From Microbulbifer elongatus (GTDB lineage: Bacteria > Pseudomonadota > Gammaproteobacteria > Pseudomonadales > Cellvibrionaceae): a DNA stretch of 64,000 nt. Made by a program: the position numbers and the translations under genes. Position 1 is the first letter of the stretch. Each line of letters opens with the position of its first letter. The stretch spans positions 558,001 through 622,000 of the forward strand of contig NZ_CP088953.1 of NCBI RefSeq assembly GCF_021165935.1. The letters run 5' to 3'. Positions 25,730-36,180 of the stretch are shown piece by piece. Below the pieces are notes generated by a model, which saw only the letters and a list, made by a program, of their open reading frames with translations, had not been told where the DNA came from and did no database searches.

Positions 25730-26764
25730 ATGGACATTACAGAACTCCTCGCCTTCAGCGCCAAACAGAACGCCTCCGACTTGCACCTCTCTGCGGGCCT
25801 GCCGCCGATGATCCGGGTCGACGGCGACGTGCGCCGTATCAACCTGCCGCCCATGGAGCACAAGCAGGTGCACGGCCTGATCTACGAGATCATGAACGAC
25901 AAGCAGCGCAAGGACTACGAAGAGTTCCTGGAGACCGACTTCTCTTTCGAAGTCCCCGGTGTGGCCCGCTTCCGTGTGAACGCGTTCAACCACAACCGCG
26001 GTGCCGGCGCCGTATTCCGGACCATTCCCTCCAAGGTACTCACCATGGAAGATCTGGGCATGGGACAGGTGTTCAAGCAGATCTCCGACACCCCCAGAGG
26101 CCTGGTGCTGGTGACCGGCCCCACCGGCTCCGGTAAGTCCACCTCGCTCGCGGCCATGATCGACTACATCAACGACAACAAGTACGAGCACATCCTCACC
26201 GTCGAGGACCCGATCGAATTCGTGCACGAATCCAAGAAGTGCCTGGTCAACCAGCGGGAAGTCCACCGCGACACCCACGGCTTCGCCGAAGCCCTGCGCT
26301 CGGCGCTGCGGGAAGACCCGGACATCATCCTCGTGGGTGAGATGCGGGACCTCGAGACCATCCGCCTGGCACTGACCGCCGCGGAAACCGGCCACCTGGT
26401 ATTCGGCACACTGCACACCACCTCCGCCGCCAAGACCATCGACCGTGTTGTCGACGTGTTCCCCGCGGAAGAAAAAGCCATGGTGCGCTCCATGCTGTCG
26501 GAATCCCTGCAGGCGGTCATCTCCCAGACCCTGCTCAAGCGCAACGGCGGCGGCCGTGTCGCCGCCCACGAAATCATGCGCGGCACCCCGGCGATCCGGA
26601 ACCTGATCCGTGAGGACAAGATCGCGCAGATGTACTCCGCCATCCAGACCGGCGCCAACGTGGGCATGCAGACCATGGACCAGTGCCTGCAGGACCTGGT
26701 CGAGAAGCGCATCATCAGCCGCGAAGTGGCGCGTGAGAAAGCAAAAATGCCGGAGAATTTCTAA
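25730..26764 (+). CDS. pilT: PilT, type IV pilus retraction ATPase
   Basis: The protein has 344 residues: N-terminal PAS-like domain (MDITELLAFSAKQNASDLHL), Walker A GPTGSGKST (130-138), Asp box and Walker B LREDPDIILVGEMRD, His box TGHLVFGTLHT, and the PilT-specific AIRNLIRE (288-295). It powers pilus retraction and twitching. The start at 25,730 follows AAAGGG; the frame is open upstream but opposite yggS and not conserved. Confidence 0.98.
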   Translation: MDITELLAFSAKQNASDLHLSAGLPPMIRVDGDVRRINLPPMEHKQVHGLIYEIMNDKQRKDYEEFLETDFSFEVPGVARFRVNAFNHNRGAGAVFRTIPSKVLTMEDLGMGQVFKQISDTPRGLVLVTGPTGSGKSTSLAAMIDYINDNKYEHILTVEDPIEFVHESKKCLVNQREVHRDTHGFAEALRSALREDPDIILVGEMRDLETIRLALTAAETGHLVFGTLHTTSAAKTIDRVVDVFPAEEKAMVRSMLSESLQAVISQTLLKRNGGGRVAAHEIMRGTPAIRNLIREDKIAQMYSAIQTGANVGMQTMDQCLQDLVEKRIISREVAREKAKMPENF

Positions 26765-26775
26765 ACCTCCGCAAG

Positions 26776-26839
26776 CTGGATCCCGGTTCAAGGCCGGGAT
26801 GACGAAGCCTGGTCATCCCGGACTCGATCCGGGATCCAG
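26776..26839. repeat. REP-like inverted repeat between pilT and pilU
   Basis: CTGGATCCCGG with TTCAAGGCCGGGATGAC on the left is mirrored by GTCATCCCGG...CCGGGATCCAG on the right. Related units occur at 32,345, 34,361 and 36,181. Confidence 0.8.
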
Positions 26840-26899
26840 TGCTACGAAGTAACCACATACGATTCGAAGAAAACGACTAGCCCAGGCGGTAAATAACAA

Positions 26900-28048
26900 A
26901 TGGAAATCGAACGACTCCTACAACTGGTCACCGAAAAAGGCGCGTCTGACCTGTTCATCACCGCCGGTGTACCCGCGTCCATCAAACTGCACGGCAAGAT
27001 CGTCCCGGTCACCACCAGCCCGCTGACCCCGGAAAAAGCCCGGGAAATGGTGATCGGCATCATGAACGACCGCCAGAAAAAAGAGTTCGTTGAAAACAAA
27101 GAACTCAATTTCGCCATCTCCCTGCGCAACGTCGGCCGCTTCCGGGTATCCGCCTTCTTCCAGCGCAACCTGGTGGGCATGGTACTGCGTCGTATCGAGA
27201 CCAAGATCCCCACCATCGACGGACTCGGCCTGCCGGAGCAGCTCAAAGAGCTGGCCATGACCAAGCGCGGCCTGATCATCTTTGTGGGTGCGACCGGTAC
27301 CGGTAAATCCACCTCGTTGGCCTCCATGATCGGCCACCGCAACGAGAACTCGAAGGGTCACATCATCTCCATCGAGGACCCCATCGAATTTATCCACCAG
27401 CACCGCGGCTGCATCGTCACCCAGCGGGAAGTCGGCCTGGATACCGACTCCTTCGAGACCGCCCTGAAAAACACCCTGCGTCAGGCACCCGACGTGATCC
27501 TGATTGGTGAGGTGCGTTCCCGCGAAACCATGGACCACGCCATCGCCTTCGCCGAAACCGGCCACCTGTGCCTGTGTACCCTGCACGCCAACAACGCCAA
27601 CCAGGCGCTGGACCGGATCATCCACTTCTTCCCGGCGGACCGTCATCAGCAACTGTGGATGGACCTGTCCCTGAACCTGCAGGCGATGGTCGCCCAGCAG
27701 CTGGTCCCCACTCCGGACGGCGACGGCCGCCGCGCCTGTCTCGAGATCATGATCAACACCCCGCTGATGTCGGACCTGATCCGCAAGGGCGAGGTGCACA
27801 AAATGAAGGAGCTGATGAAACGCTCCACCGAGCAGGGTATGCAGACCTTCGACCAGGCCCTGTACGAACTCTACGACCGCGGCGAAATCACCTACGAAGA
27901 CGCCCTCGCCCACGCGGACTCCGCCAACGACCTGCGCCTGATGATCAAGCTCAAGTCCGAATCCGACGCCGAGTACCTCAACAGCGCCGCCGAGGGACTG
28001 AGCCTCGCCAGCGACACCGATACCGGCAGCGGCCCGCAGATCTATTGA
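26900..28048 (+). CDS. pilU: PilU, PilT-like retraction ATPase
   Basis: The 382-residue protein has Walker A GATGTGKST (130-138), RQAPDVILIGEVRSRETM and TGHLCLCTLHANNA, and the long C-terminal tail typical of PilU. It boosts PilT-dependent retraction. pilT and pilU are separated by a REP-like repeat. Confidence 0.97.
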   Translation: MEIERLLQLVTEKGASDLFITAGVPASIKLHGKIVPVTTSPLTPEKAREMVIGIMNDRQKKEFVENKELNFAISLRNVGRFRVSAFFQRNLVGMVLRRIETKIPTIDGLGLPEQLKELAMTKRGLIIFVGATGTGKSTSLASMIGHRNENSKGHIISIEDPIEFIHQHRGCIVTQREVGLDTDSFETALKNTLRQAPDVILIGEVRSRETMDHAIAFAETGHLCLCTLHANNANQALDRIIHFFPADRHQQLWMDLSLNLQAMVAQQLVPTPDGDGRRACLEIMINTPLMSDLIRKGEVHKMKELMKRSTEQGMQTFDQALYELYDRGEITYEDALAHADSANDLRLMIKLKSESDAEYLNSAAEGLSLASDTDTGSGPQIY

Positions 28049-28072
28049 TCGATCCCCCGAAGAGGTACCGCT

Positions 28073-28690
28073 TTGACACTACTGAGTGCCCTCGCCCTGT
28101 TCAGCGCCATGGTCGTGCTGGCTGCCATTCCCGGTCCCGGGATCTTTGCGGTGATGGCGCGCTCGGCCAGTGGTGGCATGCCGCACGGTATGGCAACCTC
28201 CGCTGGTATCGTACTGGGTGACTATATTTTTATTGCGCTGTGCCTTTCGGGCCTCGCCTATGTCGCGGATATGATGGGGAGTGTATTTACCACCATCCAG
28301 TATCTCGGCGCGGCCTACCTGATCTGGCTGGGGGTTAGCCTGCTGCGGGCGCGGTCTACAAAGGCCAGGGTCGCGCCCACGTCGACAAACTCACTGGCCT
28401 CCAGTGTGTTGATCGGGCTGACCATCACCCTCGGGAATCCCAAAGCGATTCTCTTCTACCTCAGCTTCTTTCCCGCGTTTCTGCCGCTGGCGGAAATCAC
28501 GCTTACCGATATGGTGATCATTTTTGCCATCACGACAGTCAGTGTGGTCGGCGTCATGCTGATATACGCGTGGATCACGGTACACGCACACTCTCGCGTA
28601 CAGCAGCGCGGTGCAGGAAAGGCGCTCAATAAGGTGGGTGGAGTTTTACTGGTGGGCAGTGGCCTGTGGATGGTATTGCGCAGCCTGTAG
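28073..28690 (+). CDS. LysE/RhtB family amino-acid exporter
   Basis: The 205-residue, six-span membrane protein has the family motif AIPGPGIFAVMARS early and NPKAILFYLSFFPAFLP in the middle. It exports amino acids or homoserine derivatives; the substrate is not predictable. TTG 28,073 is the start, with GAGG seven bases upstream. It converges on algR. Confidence 0.88.
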   Translation: MTLLSALALFSAMVVLAAIPGPGIFAVMARSASGGMPHGMATSAGIVLGDYIFIALCLSGLAYVADMMGSVFTTIQYLGAAYLIWLGVSLLRARSTKARVAPTSTNSLASSVLIGLTITLGNPKAILFYLSFFPAFLPLAEITLTDMVIIFAITTVSVVGVMLIYAWITVHAHSRVQQRGAGKALNKVGGVLLVGSGLWMVLRSL

Positions 28691-28716
28691 ACCGATACCG
28701 ACAGCACCCGCTTATA

Positions 28717-29475
28717 TCAGACCATTTCTTCCAGCAGGGCTTTCACCGGCCCGAGCAGACGACGGGATACCGGCGGTGTCTGCTCGGTGCCACTGAGCGT
28801 GACCACCGTTCCCGATGCCTGCTTGCGCAGACCGGTAATATACGCCACTGCAACAATCGCGCCGCGATGTACCCGCACAAAACGCTCGCCGAATTCAGCT
28901 TCCAGTTCCTTGAGGGATTCATCCAGCACCGTTTCGCCACCAGAGTGATGGGCGATGACGTACTTGTCTTCGGCGATAAAGCAGCGGATATCGTCCACAT
29001 CAACCAGCTGCACACCGCGGCGGCTCACCGCCTTGATCTGGCGGCGGCCACTACTTGCGGGTGATGGTTTTGGTTCGGCTTGCAGGAGTTGCGGTTTGCT
29101 CAGTCTTCGCGCCTGGGCAATCGCCTGTGCCAGTTGCTCCACATTGACGGGCTTGAGCAGGTAACCCGATGGAGCAACCGCAAAGGCAGGGAGCGCAAAC
29201 TCGTCGTGGGCGGTGCAGAATATGATCGCAGGCGGGTTGGGTCGGTTGGTGATTTGGGTGGCGAGTTGGAGCCCGTTTTCTCCGGGCATTTCGATATCCA
29301 GTAACAACAGGTCCGGGTCGAGTGAATCCAGCTGTTGTAACGCGCTTTCCCCATCGGCAGCTTCTCCCAGCAGTTGGCAACCATGAATAGTCTGCAACTG
29401 TCGGGCCAATCTGGCCCGTGCCAGCGGCTCGTCGTCGACGATCAACACACCCAGCGGGCGTTCAGAGGTACTCAT
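28717..29475 (-). CDS. algR: AlgR-type LytTR response regulator
   Basis: The 252-residue protein has a receiver domain with the acidic pair in LIVDDEPLAR, phospho-acceptor D60 (LLLLDIEMPG) and K107-like LLKPVNVEQL, then a LytTR DNA-binding domain (about 140-250) with DIRCFIAEDKYVIAHH and FVRVHRGAIVAVAYI. In Pseudomonas AlgR controls twitching, alginate and virulence genes. It overlaps algZ by 4 nt. Unlike Pseudomonas, hemC does not follow. Confidence 0.92.
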   Translation of the reverse strand: MSTSERPLGVLIVDDEPLARARLARQLQTIHGCQLLGEAADGESALQQLDSLDPDLLLLDIEMPGENGLQLATQITNRPNPPAIIFCTAHDEFALPAFAVAPSGYLLKPVNVEQLAQAIAQARRLSKPQLLQAEPKPSPASSGRRQIKAVSRRGVQLVDVDDIRCFIAEDKYVIAHHSGGETVLDESLKELEAEFGERFVRVHRGAIVAVAYITGLRKQASGTVVTLSGTEQTPPVSRRLLGPVKALLEEMV

Positions 29476-30758
29476 TCGACCACCTCGGTAACGACTCCGC
29501 CGGAAGGCACTGCTACTGGCTCAGTTGTTCTGGCTTCTGCACGGGCGCTTAACGGCAGCCGTATTTCTACGACATATTTTCTACCTCGCTCCCCTTCGCA
29601 CTCTTGTGCAGTAAAGCGAAAGCGGTCTCCGTAAAACGCACTGAGACGCTGGCGAATATTTTCCATCGCCATACCGTTGCCCACATGGGCCAAACGGTTT
29701 TTTTCCGCCTCAGTTTCTGCTTCAAAATCTGCAACAGGATTATGAATCGACAATAGCAGTTCGCGGGACGCTCTGCCAATGACATTTTGACGACGGCGAA
29801 ATTTACTCGGCACGGTGATTTCACCAATAGAAATTTCGATAGTGCCGCCGCGGCGCAACCGCGCCACACCGTGCAGCACGGCGTTTTCCAGCAGGGGCTG
29901 CAACAGCATCGACGGGATCTCGGCGGGCCCCGACAATGGCTCTACATTCCACGATTGATGCAGGCGATCCCCGAGACGCAGGGATTCAATTTCCAGATAG
30001 TGTTTCGCCAACGCAATTTCCTGCTCCAGCGGCACCATTTTTGAGTCCGCCAGAGAGGCGCGGAACAGGGCGGACAGATCTTCCACCAACTTCTCCGCAC
30101 GCGCCGGATCCACCGCGATCAGACTGGCGAGGCTGTTCATACTGTTGAACAGAAAGTGCGGGCGGATGCGGGACTGCAGCGCCTCGATACGCGCTCCCAG
30201 CTCCGCCTGTTGCTGGTTGTGCAACTGCTGCTGCACATAGGCGTAACGCAGCACTACCCCCGCGCAGATGGCACCGACCAGGAAATTGGCCAGTAGCGAC
30301 AGCCAGTCAATCGGGCCACCAAGCATATCCGCCGCCCACCAGTGCTGCGCCACAAGCACCCCCAGCAGAACCGCAAGCACCGTCGAGTAACTGAGCGCTG
30401 CGGCAAGGTTGTGGGACAGGCGGGCGAGAAAGGGGCGCATTCGGCACAGGATGGCGGCAGACGGCAGTATCGCCCACTGCACGGTCAGGGACACCAGGCC
30501 CAGGCGCTGCCAGTTGAAGGGCGCCAGCCCGTCGGTGCCAAGCACCAGCACCAGCGCCAACAGCTCACCCATCAGCACCAGAGCGGCGACACCGGTCACG
30601 CTACACAGATTGGGGAGGAAATGGGGCGAGTCGTGGAGAGAGTGGTCATCCACGGCATTGCCAAAGCGCGGGCGCGCAGAATCTTTGCCATCGGGGGCAA
30701 TTTCGCGAACTTGCTGCGCTATAATGCCCGCCGCTTGCGCGGGCCGGGAAGATGTCAT
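29472..30758 (-). CDS. algZ: AlgZ/FimS-type sensor histidine kinase
   Basis: The 428-residue protein has four or more membrane spans (about 53-75, 90-105, 118-140, 150-172), a His_kinase (LytS/YehU) domain with SRIRPHFLFNSMNSL (H201), then PLLENAVLHG as the N box and GNGMAMENIRQRL as the G box. The catalytic domain is degenerate in this family. The gene is divergent from argH, the usual place. Confidence 0.92.
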   Translation of the reverse strand: MTSSRPAQAAGIIAQQVREIAPDGKDSARPRFGNAVDDHSLHDSPHFLPNLCSVTGVAALVLMGELLALVLVLGTDGLAPFNWQRLGLVSLTVQWAILPSAAILCRMRPFLARLSHNLAAALSYSTVLAVLLGVLVAQHWWAADMLGGPIDWLSLLANFLVGAICAGVVLRYAYVQQQLHNQQQAELGARIEALQSRIRPHFLFNSMNSLASLIAVDPARAEKLVEDLSALFRASLADSKMVPLEQEIALAKHYLEIESLRLGDRLHQSWNVEPLSGPAEIPSMLLQPLLENAVLHGVARLRRGGTIEISIGEITVPSKFRRRQNVIGRASRELLLSIHNPVADFEAETEAEKNRLAHVGNGMAMENIRQRLSAFYGDRFRFTAQECEGERGRKYVVEIRLPLSARAEARTTEPVAVPSGGVVTEVVE

Positions 30759-30870
30759 ACCACGTTATCTTTATTCTGGACCTGCCAATTAGGCAAAGAA
30801 GATACCGCCATCCCGGATCGACTTCCACATCACCATTCACAAACCCAATCCACTTTCGACCAGAGGCAGC

Positions 30871-32292
30871 ATGAGCAACGATAACTCCTCCGCAAACAAT
30901 GGACAGAACCCGGCAGCCAAGCTGTGGGGCGGCCGCTTCAGTGAAGCCACCGATGCGTTCGTGGAGCGCTTTACCGCCTCGGTGATGTTCGATCAGCGCA
31001 TGGCACTGGAAGACATTCAGGGCTCTCTGGCCCATGCGCAGATGCTGTCGGAAGTGGGTGTACTGACCGCGGACGAGTTCAAGCAGATCGAGGGCGGCCT
31101 CAAAGCCATCGCCGAGGAGATCAAGGCCGGCGAATTCCCCTGGTCAGTGGCGCTGGAAGACGTGCACATGAACATCGAAGCACGCCTGACCGACCGCATC
31201 GGCGCCACCGGCAAGAAGCTGCACACCGGCCGCTCCCGCAACGACCAGGTGGCCACCGACATCCGCCTGTGGCTGCGCAACCGCATTGACCAGATAGCCT
31301 CTGAGCTGACGCGGTTACAGACCGGCCTGGTCGATCTGGCCGAAAAAGAGGCCGACACCATCATGCCGGGCTTCACCCACCTGCAATCCGCCCAGCCGGT
31401 CACCTTCGGCCACCACCTGCTGGCGTGGAACGAGATGCTGACCCGGGATTACGAGCGCCTGATGGACTGCCGCAAGCGCGTAAACCGCTCACCTTTAGGT
31501 GCAGCCGCACTGGCCGGTACCAGCTACCCGATCAATCGCGCGCGCACCGCCGAACTGCTGGGCTTTGATGCGCCCACCGAAAACTCGCTGGATTCCGTGA
31601 GCGATCGTGACTTCGCCATCGAATTCTGTGCCTTCAGCGCCCTGCTGCTGACGCATCTCTCCCGTGCCAGTGAGGAGCTGGTGCTGTGGACTTCCAGCCA
31701 GTTCGACTTTATCGACCTGCCGGATCGCTTCTGCACCGGCTCTTCCATCATGCCGCAGAAGAAAAACCCGGACGTCCCGGAGCTGGTACGCGGCAAGACC
31801 GGCCGCGTGAACGGCCACCTGATTTCCCTGCTGACCCTGATGAAAAGCCAGCCACTGGCCTACAACAAGGACAACCAGGAAGACAAGGAACCGCTGTTCG
31901 ACGCCGCCGACACCGCACTGGACTGCCTGCGCGCCTTCGCGGACATGGCGCCGGCACTGAAGCCAAAGAAAGAAAATATGCTCGCCGCCGCGGCCAAGGG
32001 TTTCTCCACTGCCACCGATCTGGCGGATTACCTGGTACGCAAGGGCGTGGCCTTCCGCGATGCCCACGAGATCGTCGGTCAGTCCGTGGCATTTGCCATT
32101 GAGAAAGACTGCGATCTGGCGGACCTCAGCCTGGAAGAATTGCAGAAGTTTTCCGATGTGATTGGGGAAGACGTGTTTGACGTGCTGACCCTGGAAGGCT
32201 CCGTGGCCGCCCGGGATCATATTGGCGGCACCGCGCCCAATCAGGTGCGTGCGGCCTGCGAGCGTGCGCGCAAGTTGCTTGCCTCGCGCTAA
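30871..32292 (+). CDS. argH: Argininosuccinate lyase
   Basis: The 473-residue protein has [18 protein letters not shown] at the start, [17 protein letters not shown], and the superfamily signature [12 protein letters not shown] (290-301). It is the last step of arginine synthesis, releasing fumarate. Its N-terminal 15 residues are variable as expected. Confidence 0.98.
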   Translation: MSNDNSSANNGQNPAAKLWGGRFSEATDAFVERFTASVMFDQRMALEDIQGSLAHAQMLSEVGVLTADEFKQIEGGLKAIAEEIKAGEFPWSVALEDVHMNIEARLTDRIGATGKKLHTGRSRNDQVATDIRLWLRNRIDQIASELTRLQTGLVDLAEKEADTIMPGFTHLQSAQPVTFGHHLLAWNEMLTRDYERLMDCRKRVNRSPLGAAALAGTSYPINRARTAELLGFDAPTENSLDSVSDRDFAIEFCAFSALLLTHLSRASEELVLWTSSQFDFIDLPDRFCTGSSIMPQKKNPDVPELVRGKTGRVNGHLISLLTLMKSQPLAYNKDNQEDKEPLFDAADTALDCLRAFADMAPALKPKKENMLAAAAKGFSTATDLADYLVRKGVAFRDAHEIVGQSVAFAIEKDCDLADLSLEELQKFSDVIGEDVFDVLTLEGSVAARDHIGGTAPNQVRAACERARKLLASR

Positions 32293-32344
32293 GTTTTCTT
32301 GGTTTAGGCCGGGCCACGCCCGGCTGCGTGGCGAAAGCCACGCG

Positions 32345-32372
32345 CTGGATCCCGGCTCAAGGCCGGGATGAC
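32345..32372. repeat. REP-like repeat unit after argH
   Basis: A single unit, CTGGATCCCGGCTCAAGGCC then GGGATGAC, is related to those at 26,776, 34,361 and 36,181. Confidence 0.75.
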
Positions 32373-32382
32373 GAGTGAAACC

Positions 32383-32715
32383 TTATAGCCCCAGGGAAAC
32401 CGCACTCCCCTGCTGTTCGGTCAGCACTCGATCCAACAGCGTCGGCAGGTCTTCGCCGGTGGTTGTGCATTTCCAGCCGGGCATTTCGAATTTCAGGTGG
32501 TAACCGCCGGAGCGCGCCGCCACCCACAGCTCCTGCACCGCGCTCTGGCGCGAGAGGATGACCTGGGTGCCATTGTCCTCCAGGGTGATGGTCAACACCG
32601 AGTCCGATCGCTCGTAATCCATATCCACATCGCAGTTGTCGAGGGCGTCTTCGACGGCAATCAGGGTTTCTTCGATGGCGGCGTTGTACGCGGGCTGGGA
32701 ATCGGCCTGGGTCAT
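32383..32715 (-). CDS. cyaY: CyaY, bacterial frataxin
   Basis: The 110-residue protein has the acidic helix LIAVEDALDNCDVDMDYER, beta strand VLTITLEDNGTQVILSRQ, and QELWVAARSGGYHL, all typical of CyaY. It binds iron and modulates IscS in iron-sulfur cluster assembly. It converges on argH and is divergent from lptM-lysA, as in pseudomonads. Confidence 0.96.
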   Translation of the reverse strand: MTQADSQPAYNAAIEETLIAVEDALDNCDVDMDYERSDSVLTITLEDNGTQVILSRQSAVQELWVAARSGGYHLKFEMPGWKCTTTGEDLPTLLDRVLTEQQGSAVSLGL

Positions 32716-32827
32716 GGGTGGTTACTACTGTTACTGTGTTTTTGGGAAGCTCGGGTCGCTATACTAGCAGGCTTTTCCGGTCTTCTCGTCCCGCTTGCAC
32801 GGGGCAGGTACACTCAAGGCAACCCCG

Positions 32828-33070
32828 ATGCGCACACCCCTGCTCTCCCTGGTCACCCTCTCCGCCATCACCCTGGCGCTGAGCGCCTGCGGCCAAAAGG
32901 GGCCGCTCTACCTGCCACAGGATCCCGCGGCCCCCTCCGCTGGCACCACTGGCACTGTTCACAGCCAGACCACGCCAGCGCAGCAAAACAGCCAGACCGG
33001 AACAGAAACCGAATCGAACACTGATCGACAAACCGAGCAACACACGGAAGCAGAAGCAGTATCCAAATGA
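32828..33070 (+). CDS. lptM: LptM (YifL-like) lipoprotein
   Basis: The 80-residue protein has a lipoprotein signal peptide (MRTPLLSLVTLSAITLALSA, lipid-modified C21) followed at once by the family motif CGQKGPLYLP, then a disordered Q/T/E-rich tail. LptM stabilises and helps assemble the LptDE LPS translocon. Its stop codon overlaps the lysA start (ATGA). Confidence 0.93.
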   Translation: MRTPLLSLVTLSAITLALSACGQKGPLYLPQDPAAPSAGTTGTVHSQTTPAQQNSQTGTETESNTDRQTEQHTEAEAVSK

Positions 33071-34320
33071 GTGAATTCTCTTATCAGCAGGGAAGCCTGT
33101 GGGCCGAGGGCGTGAGCCTGGAGCAGATCGCCGAACAGTTCGGCACTCCCACATATGTCTACAGCCGCGCCCACTACGAGCGCCAGTATCGGGCCTACGC
33201 CGATGCGCTGGGGGACCACCCCGGGCTGATCTGCTACGCCATCAAGGCCAACAGTAACCTCGGTATTCTGTCGGTACTGGCGCAACTGGGGGCGGGTTTC
33301 GATATTGTCTCCGCCGGTGAGCTGGAGCGGGTATTGATGGCCGGTGGCGACCCGGGCAAGGTGGTGTTTTCCGGCGTGGGCAAGACTGCCGAGGAGATGC
33401 GCCGCGCCCTGTCCGTCGGCGTACACTGTTTCAATGTGGAATCCGAAGGCGAGCTGGACCGCCTGGAAGCGGTGGCCGCCGAGATGGGAGTCAGCGCCCC
33501 GGTTTCCCTGCGGGTGAACCCGGATGTGGACGCCAAGACCCACCCGTATATCTCCACCGGCCTGAAAGAGAACAAGTTCGGCATCGCCATCGAGCGTGCG
33601 CCTGCGGTGTACGCGCGCATTGCCGACTCGCAAAGCCTCAATGCAGTGGGCGTGGACTGCCACATCGGCTCCCAGCTCACCGAGATTTCTCCCTTCCTCG
33701 ACGCCCTTGAGCGCCTGCTGGCGTTGATCGATGAGCTGGCCGAAGACGGCACCAAACTCAAGCATCTGGATCTGGGCGGCGGCCTGGGTGTGCGTTACCG
33801 CGGTGAAGAACCGCCGGAAGTGAGCGATTACCTCGGTGCGGTGAAAGAAAAACTTGCCGGCCGCGACCTGGGTCTGGTACTGGAGCCGGGCCGCTCCATT
33901 GCCGCCAATGGTGGCGCCCTGCTGACCCGGGTGGAATACCTGAAACGCACCGATGAGCACAACTTTGCCATCGTCGACGCCGCCATGAACGACAACCTGC
34001 GCCCGGCGCTGTACCAGGCGTGGCAGGATATTGTCGCGGTGACTCCGTCCAACGGCGAGACGGAAAGCTGGGATATTGTCGGCCCGGTGTGCGAGACCGG
34101 CGATTTCCTCGGCAAACACCGCCCGCTGGCACTGGAGCAGGGCCAACTGCTGGCCATGCTGTCGGCCGGCGCCTATGGCTTTACCATGAGCTCGAACTAC
34201 AACTCTCGTACCCGCGCTGCGGAGGTACTTGTGGATGGGGACAAGACGTACCTGGTGCGCGCGCGGGAAACCCTCGCGGACCTGGTACGGGGTGAGACGA
34301 CGGTGCCGGCGAAGGATTGA
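33067..34320 (+). CDS. lysA: Diaminopimelate decarboxylase
   Basis: The 417-residue PLP fold-III enzyme has PLP lysine K60 in ICYAIKANSN, HIGSQLTEISPF, the GGGLGVRY phosphate loop, LEPGRSIAANGG and the active-site cysteine region GPVCETGDFL. It makes lysine from meso-DAP. Confidence 0.98.
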   Translation: MSEFSYQQGSLWAEGVSLEQIAEQFGTPTYVYSRAHYERQYRAYADALGDHPGLICYAIKANSNLGILSVLAQLGAGFDIVSAGELERVLMAGGDPGKVVFSGVGKTAEEMRRALSVGVHCFNVESEGELDRLEAVAAEMGVSAPVSLRVNPDVDAKTHPYISTGLKENKFGIAIERAPAVYARIADSQSLNAVGVDCHIGSQLTEISPFLDALERLLALIDELAEDGTKLKHLDLGGGLGVRYRGEEPPEVSDYLGAVKEKLAGRDLGLVLEPGRSIAANGGALLTRVEYLKRTDEHNFAIVDAAMNDNLRPALYQAWQDIVAVTPSNGETESWDIVGPVCETGDFLGKHRPLALEQGQLLAMLSAGAYGFTMSSNYNSRTRAAEVLVDGDKTYLVRARETLADLVRGETTVPAKD

Positions 34321-34360
34321 TCATTAATAGTGGGAGTGTCACAGGCCCCACCTGGTAGCA

Positions 34361-34444
34361 CTGGATTCCGGCCTGCGCCGGAATGACAACACCCAGCGTC
34401 ATCCCGGCGGCGTCATGCCGGATTTGATCCGGTACGGGATCCAG
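34361..34444. repeat. REP-like repeat pair between lysA and dapF
   Basis: CTGGATTCCGGCCTGCGCCG then GAATGAC is followed by GTCATCCCGG and a second palindrome (GCCGGATTTGATCCGGTACGGG) ending GGATCCAG. The layout is the same as at 26,776. Confidence 0.78.
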
Positions 34445-34462
34445 ACACGGAAGAGAAACAGA

Positions 34463-35293
34463 ATGCGGCTTAAATTCACCAAAATGCACGGCCTTGGCAA
34501 CGACTTTGTCATGGTCGACGGGATCACCCAGCGGGTGAAACTGTCGCCAGAAAAAGTCCGTCAGATCGCCGACCGCCACACCGGCATCGGCTGCGATCAG
34601 CTGTTGCTGGTGGAGGCCCCGCGCAATCCCGACGTGGACTTCCGCTACCGCATCTATAACGCCGATGGCAGTGAAGTGGAGAACTGTGGCAACGGCGCGC
34701 GCTGTTTCGCGCGCTTTGTGCGCGACCGCCGCCTCACCAGCAAAGAACAGATCCTGGTGGAAACCGCAGCCGGTGTCCTCGAGCTGAAGGTACGGGAGAA
34801 AGACCAGGTCAGCGTGGATATGGGTGAGCCAGTTCTGGAACCGGCAAAGATTCCCTTTCAGGCGGACATCCAGGCGGAGACCTACCCGCTGGACGTGGAA
34901 GGTGAAACCTACACCGTCGGCGCTGTCTCCATGGGCAACCCCCACGCGGTGCTGCTGGTGGATGATGTCACCAAGGCGCCGGTGGAAACCCTCGGTGCGG
35001 CCATCGAGTGCCACCCGCGCTTTCCCGCCCGGGTGAATGTGGGCTTCCTGCAGATCGAGGCCCGCGGCAAGGCGCGTCTGCGGGTGTTTGAACGGGGTGT
35101 GGGCGAGACCCGCGCCTGCGGTACCGGTGCCTGTGCGGCCATGGTATCCGCGCGCCTGCGCGGCCTGGTGGACGAAGAGCTGCAGATCACCCTGCCCGGG
35201 GGCACCCTGACGATCCACTGGCCGGGACCCGGCGAGCCGGTTACCATGACCGGGCCCACGGCGGCGGTGTATCACGGACAGATCGTGCTCTGA
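34463..35293 (+). CDS. dapF: Diaminopimelate epimerase
   Basis: The 276-residue protein has [14 protein letters not shown] at the start and catalytic cysteines C75 in [10 protein letters not shown] and C219 in [10 protein letters not shown]. It epimerises LL- to meso-DAP. ATG 34,463 matches the conserved N-terminus; 16 extra upstream codons are repeat sequence. Confidence 0.98.
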   Translation: MRLKFTKMHGLGNDFVMVDGITQRVKLSPEKVRQIADRHTGIGCDQLLLVEAPRNPDVDFRYRIYNADGSEVENCGNGARCFARFVRDRRLTSKEQILVETAAGVLELKVREKDQVSVDMGEPVLEPAKIPFQADIQAETYPLDVEGETYTVGAVSMGNPHAVLLVDDVTKAPVETLGAAIECHPRFPARVNVGFLQIEARGKARLRVFERGVGETRACGTGACAAMVSARLRGLVDEELQITLPGGTLTIHWPGPGEPVTMTGPTAAVYHGQIVL

Positions 35294-35355
35294 GGCCCTG
35301 CTTGCCCTCAGCGCCCCGAGCACAACCCGATAAAAACCAGAAAACGACCCGGACC

Positions 35356-36117
35356 ATGACCGATCATAGCGACGCTCCTCTGCTCGACAGCGAAGTCGAG
35401 GCCAACCTGGACCGCCAGGAAGCCGCCGACAGCGAAAACCAGCGCAACAAAAAGCTGTTGTCGCGGCAGGTGGCCCGCTACCTGATCCAGAACCCCACCT
35501 TCTTTGCCGAAAATATGGAACTGCTGGAGACGATCCAGCTGCCCAGAGAGTCCGGCAAAACCGTGTCGCTGATGACACACCAGACCAACCTGCTGCGCGA
35601 ACGCAATATCGAGATGCGCCAGCGCCTCGACCAGCTGTTGCAGGCGGCACGGGAAAACGATCAGCTGTTCAGTCACAGCCGTCAGCTGGTGCTGGCGCTG
35701 CTGGAGGCGTGCACGGTGGCAGAGGCCGGGGAAGCACTGCTGAAAAGTTTCAAAGAAGACTTCCAGGTGGAAACCACGGCACTGACGGTATTCGGGCCCC
35801 TGCCCGGCTCCGCCAGCAGACTCGGCGCCGTCCGCAGCAGCAGCCGCGCCAGTGCGGAAAATGCCATCGGCTCCATTCTGCGTAACGGCCGCACCGTGTG
35901 CGGTACGCTGCGCCCCTCGGAAACCGCCTACCTGTTTGGGGATGCCGCCGACAAGGTCGCGTCCGCGGCCGTGGTGCCGCTGGCGGACCAGCTGGGTATC
36001 CTGGCGGTCGGCTCCAGCGATCCCAATCACTACCGCTCCAGCCTCGGCACCATGTTCCTGTCGTATATCGGTGAGGTGCTCGAACGACTGTTGCCGGACC
36101 TGCTGTCACGCAGCTGA
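35356..36117 (+). CDS. DUF484 family protein
   Basis: The 253-residue protein has VARYLIQNPTFFAENMELLE near the start, MTHQTNLLRERNIEMRQRLD coiled coil, and a GAF-like domain with PLADQLGILAVGSSDP and a closing FLSYIGEVLERLLP. It lies after dapF as in pseudomonads, where xerC and a HAD phosphatase follow; here neither does. ATG 35,356 is preferred over the TTG at 35,302. Confidence 0.9.
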   Translation: MTDHSDAPLLDSEVEANLDRQEAADSENQRNKKLLSRQVARYLIQNPTFFAENMELLETIQLPRESGKTVSLMTHQTNLLRERNIEMRQRLDQLLQAARENDQLFSHSRQLVLALLEACTVAEAGEALLKSFKEDFQVETTALTVFGPLPGSASRLGAVRSSSRASAENAIGSILRNGRTVCGTLRPSETAYLFGDAADKVASAAVVPLADQLGILAVGSSDPNHYRSSLGTMFLSYIGEVLERLLPDLLSRS

Positions 36118-36180
36118 TCCCGTTCGGTCTTTATCGTCAGGCTTGAGAGTGCACCCTGGAATCGGGTTTCGGGGAGGGAA